A DNA stretch of 64,000 bases from Theodoxus fluviatilis. Taxonomy: Eukaryota; Mollusca; Gastropoda; Cycloneritida; Neritidae. A program made the position numbers and the translations under genes. Below the pieces are notes generated by a model, which was not told the origin of the DNA, did no database searches, and saw nothing but the letters and a program-made list of their open reading frames with translations. Positions within the stretch are counted from its first letter, which is position 1, and each line of letters starts with the position of its first letter. Positions 55,860 through 64,000 of this stretch are shown in pieces. The stretch is taken from the NCBI GenBank assembly GCA_034096865.1, contig JAWQFJ010026616.1:1-64000 (forward strand), in the 5' to 3' direction.

Positions 55860-58530
55860 TGTACTACTAGTACTGGATCAATATGTTAGTAATCTCCGTA
55901 GTATTATGGCAGAAGCTAGAACTGAGGACATTATATCTGGTGAGCATTTCGATGTCAATGCCACACCTAACTCTATCTCAACATATCTTGTAAGTGCTGC
56001 TGATTTTTTAAAGAGAACAATAGTGTATAATGGGAAATTTAGATATTGTAGAGAATGGTACAATAGAACCTGCTGGGATTCAAAGAAGACCGCTTGGAAG
56101 AAACTAAGACACTACTTATCTAGAAACACAGAAGAGAACAGGGCAGCTTACATTAAATCCATGAATGAATATAAACAACTAATCAGACAGACAAAATCTG
56201 CATATTGGCGTTCCGTGAGTGAAATGCTGGCTAGCAGTGTCCGTGACTCTCAGAGATTCTGGAAAAAAAACGTTCAGAAGCTTTATGTGGAGTCCAGTGT
56301 GATTAAAATTTCTCCAGAGACGTGGTATGAACATTTTAATAACCTCTTTTCTTCTTCGAACTAAGTCCCAGATGACTGCATTAACTCGTCTCGTGATTTT
56401 TTTTCCATGCTACAATGACACTAACGGTGTAATTGACTCTCCAATATCTGAGGAAGACGTTTTGATTGCTCTGTCTCATATTAAAAAAGAGAAAGCGACA
56501 GGGACTGATTTAATCATAGGAGACATGCTACAGAGTGCAAGACATCTCCTTCAGCGTTCCTGCTACGATTGTTCAATGACATTTTTGCATCAGGGGTATT
56601 TCCTCAGCTTTGGTCGGAGTCAATTATTCATCCTGTGCACAAGAGTGGAAACTATGACTCTCTCGATAACTATCGAGGAATAGCTCTAACCAGTATACTT
56701 AGTAAGGTGTTTGTCCATATATATTGAACAAAAGATTGCTTTTTTGAGTTGAAATGAATGGCTTACAAAGAGAGGAGTGGGTTGGCTTTCGGCGTGGCTA
56801 CTCCACGATAGACAATATTTTTGTTTTCTATGGCAATGTGCAGAAATGTCTTAACAGAAAAAGAAAATTGTATGCATGTTTTGTTGATTTTAGAAAAGCC
56901 TTCGATTCAGTCGATCGCCATGTTTTGCTGGACATTCACTAAGAAATGGGGTTCAAGGGAGATTACTCAAAATTCTCAGAGCAATGTACGAGGCGGTACA
57001 ATACTGCGTACGCGGCACTCAGGGACAGTCCCAGTTCTTCGAAAGTTTAGTGGGACTGAAGCAGGGCTGCAAAATCAGTCCCCTTTTGTTCTCAGTTATG
57101 GTCAATGAGTTAATAGAGGAAGTTTCTGTTAATGCAAAACATGGTGTACAGCTCAAGCCAAATACACCTAGCTTGAGTATACAAGATTCTATTTGCGGAC
57201 GATGTCGTGGTCTTTTCGGATACTGCAATGGGTCTACAAAACCAGCTTAACTGTTTAAAGAATGCTTCTAACACGTAAGGCCTGACAATAAATACTGCTA
57301 AGACAAATGTTATATTTCGGTCAGGTGGTTACATAGCTTCCTATGAGAAATGGTACCTTGGTGAAGAAGAAATCAAAATAACAAATGAATACAAATATCT
57401 AGGTGTTAAGTTCACTCCTAAACTTTGCGTTTGTATCACTAAGAAGAATCTGGCCTGTAGAGCTAAAGCTGCTCTATTATGATTAGAACCTTAAGAAAGA
57501 TCACTCATGTACCTGCTGCTGTATTTTTCAAGCTGTTTGATGCTTAAATTCAGCCCTTTCTGTTGTACGGGGCAGAGGTTTGGGGAGTTCATGAATGCAA
57601 AGCCATTGAAGGTGTTCATCTGCATGCTATACGTTTTTGAATGTTTCCTCAAGAACCCCCAATTTAATGTGCTATGGTGAAACAGGACGCTTTCCTTTGC
57701 ACATTAATGCTGCTTTAAGGAGTATAAAGTACTGGCTGAAGATTCTGAAGATGGACAATGACAGACTACCTAAAAGAGTTTATCGTATGATGTGTAGTCT
57801 TCCTCACAATTGCGTCTCACGGGCTATGATGGTACAGAATTTGTTGGTCAAGTTTGGTTTTGAAAGTGTTTGGATGGACCAGTCCACTGCAAATGATCGA
57901 GTCTTCATTAAGTGCCTTCGAGATAGACTTATAAATCATTTCCGTATTCAGTGGATGGAAAACCTGAATGGAAGTAACAGATATATTTTCTACAAAGAAA
58001 TAAAAAATCAGTATGTAGTAGAAAAGTACCTTAGTTGTATCGATAAAAAGGTTTTCAGATATGTTTTCGTCCGCTTTAGAATGGGCATCACTGATTTGTA
58101 CATCCATAGACGAAGATATATGAAGCAATCATATGACTTGTTGTGTCCATTATGTAGAGAAAAAGAGGAGGATGAATTTCATTTCATGTTGGAATGCCCT
58201 GCTCTGCAGGACTTGAGGGAACGGTACCTGTTGTTACATCTTGTGCCACCTATTGAAAATCCAATGAAAACTCTTTTAAGCAATGAAAACGACACTATAA
58301 CTAGAGCAACAAGTGTTTATCTGTACAAAGCCTTCAATCGAAGAGATTTGGCTGTAAATTCACCAGAATGTAACGCTTTCTATTTGGATGAATAGGTAGA
58401 CATGCATATTTGATGCGATGTCGGCACAGATGTTCCACCTGATGTATCTCCATGTGCTTAATGTATATTGCTTGCTTTGCTTTGAAAAAGGCCAGAGGCC
58501 TACCCAATAAACCGTTCGTTTGTTCGTTCG
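55860..58530 (+). mobile_element. Degenerate non-LTR retrotransposon (LINE), right arm only
   Basis: Plus-strand pieces in order: a pre-RT region (55910-56364; YCREWYNRTCW, KSAYWRSVSEML), an RT start with KKEKATGTD (about 56490), NYRGIAL (about 56670), GFRRGYSTIDNIF (about 56785), VDFRKAFDSVDR (56885), GLKQGCKISPLLFS (57055) and FADDVVVFSD (57192, catalytic Asp pair kept), then a C-terminal region of 252 residues (57637-58395) with CPLCREKEEDEFHFMLECP. It ends in AATAAACC and a (TTCG)n tail, as CR1/RTE-type elements do. Frameshifts and stops break it. Confidence 0.9.
57637..58395 (+). pseudogene. LINE C-terminal region (post-RT)
   Basis: 252-codon open frame of the right-arm LINE, with a Cys/His motif C-x2-C-x9-H-x4-C near residue 185. 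The upstream RT is in other frames, so this is a remnant. Confidence 0.8.
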
Positions 58531-58537
58531 TTCGTAC

Positions 58538-58618
58538 TACTAGTACAACGACGACGACGACGACTATGCTACTACTACTATGACTACCACCATTACTACT
58601 AGTACATCTATTACCACC

Positions 58619-58651
<33 letters not shown>

Positions 58652-58664
58652 GTTACTACTACTG

Positions 58665-58703
<39 letters not shown>

Positions 58704-58720
58704 ACACCACCACCACCACC
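58538..58720. repeat. (CTA)n/(CAC)n microsatellite, right arm
   Basis: Mirror of 6240-6625, less than half as long. Confidence 0.95.
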
Positions 58721-59004
58721 AAAAAATGATGTTCTGAGGCTTCAGATAGGACTTTTCTTGTTGATCACAGGCTTTTCGTCCTAGACGCTCGAGACAAGGA
58801 TTTTCTAAGTTTATCCACCCATAAGTTGTCTATTACTGAAAGCAAATATTTTGCATTATTCTAAATACCATTACATACTTCAGAGAACAAACACAACGCG
58901 TCGAATTCATAAAAATTATAGGATTTAAAGCCGATATATGCAAAAAATAGATATAAGTACCAAAAAAAACATTTGTGAATTGCTAATCAATGAAGCACCA
59001 AAAC

Positions 59005-59731
59005 GTTCATCACATCCCTTGTTCTGTCTCGTCTCGACTATGGAAACTCTCTTCTCGCTGGCATCCCTGACACTCTGCTTAACAAACTCCAGAAAGTTCA
59101 GAATTGTGCTGCTAGGCTAGTTTTTCGATGTCCCAAGCGTACCCATGTCTCTCCACTCCTACATACACTTCACTGGCTCCCCATCTCTCAGAGGATAGAT
59201 TATAAACTTGCTACTTTGTGCTTCAAGGCCATCAACAACACCGCACCACACGCTCTTACAGAAATTCTTACAGTCTACACGCCCTCCAGATCTCTACGCT
59301 CAGCTGCTGACTCTAGAATGCTTAAGGTCCCCCGCCGTAACAAGAAAACTCAAGGACAGCGTGCCTTCTCCTATATTGGACCTGTAACCTGGAATAGTCT
59401 CCCTCTCTCAGTCCGTCATTCTGACACTCTGCCCCAGTTCAAAAGTGCTCTAAAGACCCACCTCTTCCGATCCGCCTTTCCCGCTGAGCTGCTTCGCCTT
59501 ACTTGACCTGGCCTGCAAGTGCTGTGTATATTGTATAGTTTGTTCTATTGGATCTTAGTTTTGTTTTTTGTTTATGTGTGTAGTGTGTGAGTTTTTGTAG
59601 GAATGTGGTGTTGAGCGGTTGTATGAGTGTTGATTCTTTGAATTGTAAACGCCATGAGCTTGCCTGTCAAGGGAAGGTATGTGCGTATGAATAAACTATA
59701 TTATTATAATAATAATTATTATTATTATTAT
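59005..59731 (+). mobile_element. 5'-truncated LINE 3' end, right arm only
   Basis: Encodes the C-terminal part common in CR1/L2-like elements: LDYGNSLLAGIP, VQNCAARLVF, LHTLHWLPISQRIDYKLATL, YTPSRSLRSAADSR and GPVTWNSLPLSVR (clean from 59216 to 59506), then a 3' UTR and an (ATT)n tail. The left arm has the empty site near 5970. Confidence 0.9.
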
Positions 59732-59894
59732 TGCCTTGCAATTATACGTTTTCTTTTGAAATGTTGCATGGAGTCAAACATTTCAAGCTCTGTATTTCAT
59801 ATGTATTTATAAAAATATATATTAAAAAACCCACAAACTCGTTTGGACATGCTTACCAACAAATGCCCAAGAAACATTAATGGCGCCGATAGTG

Positions 59895-59897
<3 letters not shown>

Positions 59898-59967
<70 letters not shown>

Positions 59968-60002
59968 TGTGTGTGTGTATGTATGTGTGTGTGTGTGTGC
60001 AT
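59898..60002. repeat. (GT)n microsatellite, right arm
   Basis: Mirror of 5709-5790. Confidence 0.95.
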
Positions 60003-60046
60003 GTGCGTGTATGCACATGACATTTGTTTTCGTGTTTTAGCCGACC

Positions 60047-60352
60047 CTACTCCATCTGTTGTACTGTGCTTTGTAATGTCCATCTACAATGCCTAGAGTG
60101 TGAGCTTTGGTCAAATATGGTTCCATCCAAATCTTTTACTTGTACGTTGAAAGGTGAAAGCGACATATCTATCTCAAGAACGATTTCGACATCAGAGACT
60201 TGGAAAGACGCTTTTGCTTTGGCAATGGCCCACTGTCCAATGGTGGAGATAAGATTGTCGGAGCTGGGAATAAATGCCATCAGATACTTTTTCATTTTGT
60301 CGTTGTGAAATACACGCTGAACTCTTATGGAGGGCGTTGCGTCATCCACGAA
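60047..60352 (-). pseudogene. Truncated mirrored copy of the unidentified exon at 5087-5563
   Basis: After the same acceptor (TTAACAG) it reads F-V-DDATPSIRVQRV and stays similar for about 75 codons to VKDLDG. It then diverges and stops, because about 330 bp of the left sequence are missing. Amino-acid differences are many (about 25%), far more than between the DFFB copies. Confidence 0.6.
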
Positions 60353-60439
60353 CTGTTAATGAAAAGATGTGACTCAGCATCACTGCATGAAACAGGAACA
60401 ATGCAGAACAGGTGCAATACACACACACACACACAGTGC

Positions 60440-60790
60440 TTACTTGCAGAGTGATTAGCACGCTTGACATGCACTCACTTGTGGCTAGAGGGTGTGACGT
60501 TCGAAGCTGCACAGATCCCAGAATTACATTCTTGAGCGAGCGTTAACTCACATTGTTTCTCTCTCTACCAAAGGAGTTAATGTGAGTACATGCGAGGGCT
60601 GAGGGGAACAATTGCATGCTTTACATCAGCTGAAAGAGCGATTGTAAGAGTGGTCCTGTGTCGAGGGAATAAACGTGTGTTGTATGAGCACTCCCCACAG
60701 CGCGATGTGGGACTATATATATATGACAGTGAAAACCTCCATCCTTTCAAGCTGTCAACAGCACACAAACTCCGATCATCCAAAGATCTT
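60440..60790 (+). mobile_element. Old tRNA-derived SINE-like copy, right arm
   Basis: Mirror of 4660-5010; A-box-like GAGTGATTAGCACGCTTGAC and B-box-like GACGTTCGAAGCTGC. Confidence 0.55.
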
Positions 60791-60857
60791 AGATGTGCTT
60801 GACGCCTTCATTGAGTGCTTGCTATGAACGCAGGGCGTGTGGGTTGCATAGAAGAAA

Positions 60858-61907
60858 TACGTCAGTCAGACTGGTACTATTTCAATACAACACATTAGAA
60901 ATTGTTCAAATGACTTTTTCCAAGGGGACGACCATCGAAAGACTTTGAGACTAGGATTGCCGTGTCAAAATCTTTCATCATGGCTGTAAGCAAACATTCT
61001 TTCTGCTGACTTTTTTATCCCCCGTCGCCACAGTGCAACGACCATTCCACATGTAGAGGCAGGCAGAGAAAGAGGTGGGAAGACAACATCAAATAGTGGA
61101 CAGGCTTGACCTTTGCTGACTCACAGCGAGCCACAGAGGATAGAGACCGATGGAGGAAGATTGTCCGAAAGTCATCAGTGGTGCCTCAACAACCCATCTC
61201 AGGATTAAGAGAATGAATGATGAAATGATGAATGAACATCTGGCTGGGTAGAGACAATGGAGATCGAATACATTTGCCCAAAAATGGAACTCTGACACCC
61301 GCACAGCTTCGAACACCACTCCTTCTGGCCGCAGAGCGACCGCAAGACCAGCCCCCTGACCACTGCACAGGAACCCACACATGCCATGTACTGTGGTCTT
61401 TCTGGTTCCCAACCCACACAACGTCCTTGGCACAAGCATGCACGCACATGCATATACACACACGCGCGCACAGATACGCTCATTGAGTTTCTCTGTTCGT
61501 TCGTCCGTCCTTTCGTGCGTGCGTCCGTTATAAATATTCTTGCTGATTTTTAGTTGTAATCAAACTATCGTCATGGTTTCATGCTATTTTTTTAACCATA
61601 ATCAACCGATCTTTATTCATCAAAAGGTATGGACACATGCTCTTCTACTATATGCATTCCAGTTCTTATCCTGCAAAGATAGAGGGTCTCAAGTGGCTGC
61701 TACTTTTTTAGAATAACCAAAGGCAAAGGTCCAAGAGAACATGACTGCGTCCAGGCGAGAGAGATGCTGAAGAACTTGCTTATGGACGAAGTTAAGAACG
61801 ATACAGACTTCACAGCAGTTTTGCACATGATTGAACACACCAAGTGACATCTCGAATGGCCCAAGAACTTTTTCAAAGGAAAAAAGCAACCAGGATGCAC
61901 ATTAACT
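60858..61907. other. Right flank, no recognisable gene
   Basis: Outside the palindrome. Contains short purine-rich and (CA)-rich parts near 61430-61470 and an interrupted CGTC/CGTG run near 61500. ORFs below 125 codons with no domain I recognise. Confidence 0.45.
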
Positions 61908-63610
<1,703 letters not shown>

Positions 63611-63631
63611 GATTTATAAGATAGTAAGTAA

Positions 63632-64000
63632 GTTTGGAAGGAGTGGTCGGTACACCAAGACAGGCTAAGAATGTGCCGGGAGGAACCATTGCCACTCTGG
63701 GTCCGGAGGAAGAGGAATCGTCTGCTTCACCTGCCACCACCAGCCCCTGATACCACGGGGCAGGGTAATGGTGTGTGGGACTTTGTCGCGGATGGTTTCT
63801 TTTCAGATGAACCAGAAGTTCCCATCTACTGTCAATGCCGGCAACCTGACAATGGGCAGCTGATGATAGCCTGTGATGCCTGCTATGAATGGTTTCATGT
63901 TAAATGCTTGAATATTTCAATTGCAGAGGCAAAGCGGTTGGATTATTTCATCTGCCCTAGCTGTCGTCGAATGGGGGGGTCAATGCTAATGATCCCTCCT
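63632..64000 (+). CDS. PHD-finger protein fragment (3' partial)
   Basis: The frame is open from a TAA at 63629 to the window edge; the first Met is at 63671. A basic and Pro-rich start (RRKRNRLLHLPPPAP) is followed by a PHD finger: YCQC, then CDACYEWFHVKC, then FICPSC, the C4HC3 pattern with the usual WFH. PHD fingers mostly read histone H3 tails. An AG acceptor (TTTCTTTTCAG) at about 63806 could make the PHD part an exon. Both a host chromatin gene and a retrotransposon-borne PHD domain are possible; the LINE next to it makes the second plausible. Confidence 0.6.

Larger units (their letters stand above)
31141..60857 (-). repeat. Right arm of the giant inverted repeat
   Basis: Reverse complement of 4567-31126, longer by about 3 kb because of arm-specific insertions at 43955-44082, 51959-52289, 52315-53559, 54459-54840, 55364-55637, 55860-58530 and 59005-59731. 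It also lacks about 330 bp of the left arm around 5330-5680. Divergence is lowest near the centre and highest beyond about 53.5 kb. Confidence 0.95.

Overview
The window looks like nuclear DNA of an animal, most likely a marine gastropod or other mollusc. It has an intron-split DFFB gene with GT/AG splice sites, several degenerate non-LTR retrotransposons, tRNA-derived SINEs (one with a tail of a type I associate with molluscs), TTAA-flanked piggyBac-like elements and very abundant microsatellites. Nothing looks bacterial. The species call is inference; the eukaryotic call is firm.

The dominant structure is one giant inverted repeat. Positions about 4567-31126 reappear in reverse complement at 31141-60857, around a 14-bp spacer at 31127-31140. 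Paired coordinates sum to 62267 near the centre and drift outward because of indels. By eye the arms are almost identical within about 8-9 kb of the centre. They differ by roughly 1-3% further out, with near-identical patches such as 11.0-11.5 kb, and by about 5-10% in the outermost 5-6 kb. Each arm carries insertions the other lacks. Left only: a LINE at 6630-8660. Right only: a SINE at 43955, a processed retrocopy at 51959, a DNA transposon at 52315, a tRNA-SINE at 54459, a LINE at 55860 and a LINE fragment at 59005.

The one confidently identified host gene is DFFB (caspase-activated DNase). It occurs once per arm in head-to-head orientation: exons 2-6 on the minus strand at 29229-17695 and on the plus strand at 33039-44635. 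Splice phases agree at every junction. The two copies encode the same protein; the differences I found are synonymous. Neither copy has exon 1 (the start of the CIDE-N domain), because the fold point lies in intron 1. The fold point is inside a 1.93-kb TTAA-bounded element that is itself a palindrome and had inserted into a dispersed repeat whose distal part is missing on both sides. The simplest reading is two haplotypes of one locus joined tail to tail through a palindromic transposon, either by the assembler or, less likely, by a real inverted duplication.

Outside the palindrome, the left flank (1-4566) holds a gag-protease ORF of a Ty3/Gypsy-like LTR retrotransposon without pol, followed by an LTR-like promoter region. 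The right flank (60858-64000) holds a minus-strand LINE 3' end of L1/Tx1 type and, at the edge, an open reading frame with a PHD finger. The innermost repeats (AGGTCA-rich repeat, foldback hairpin, piggyBac-like and hAT-like elements) lie in DFFB introns or just beyond exon 2.
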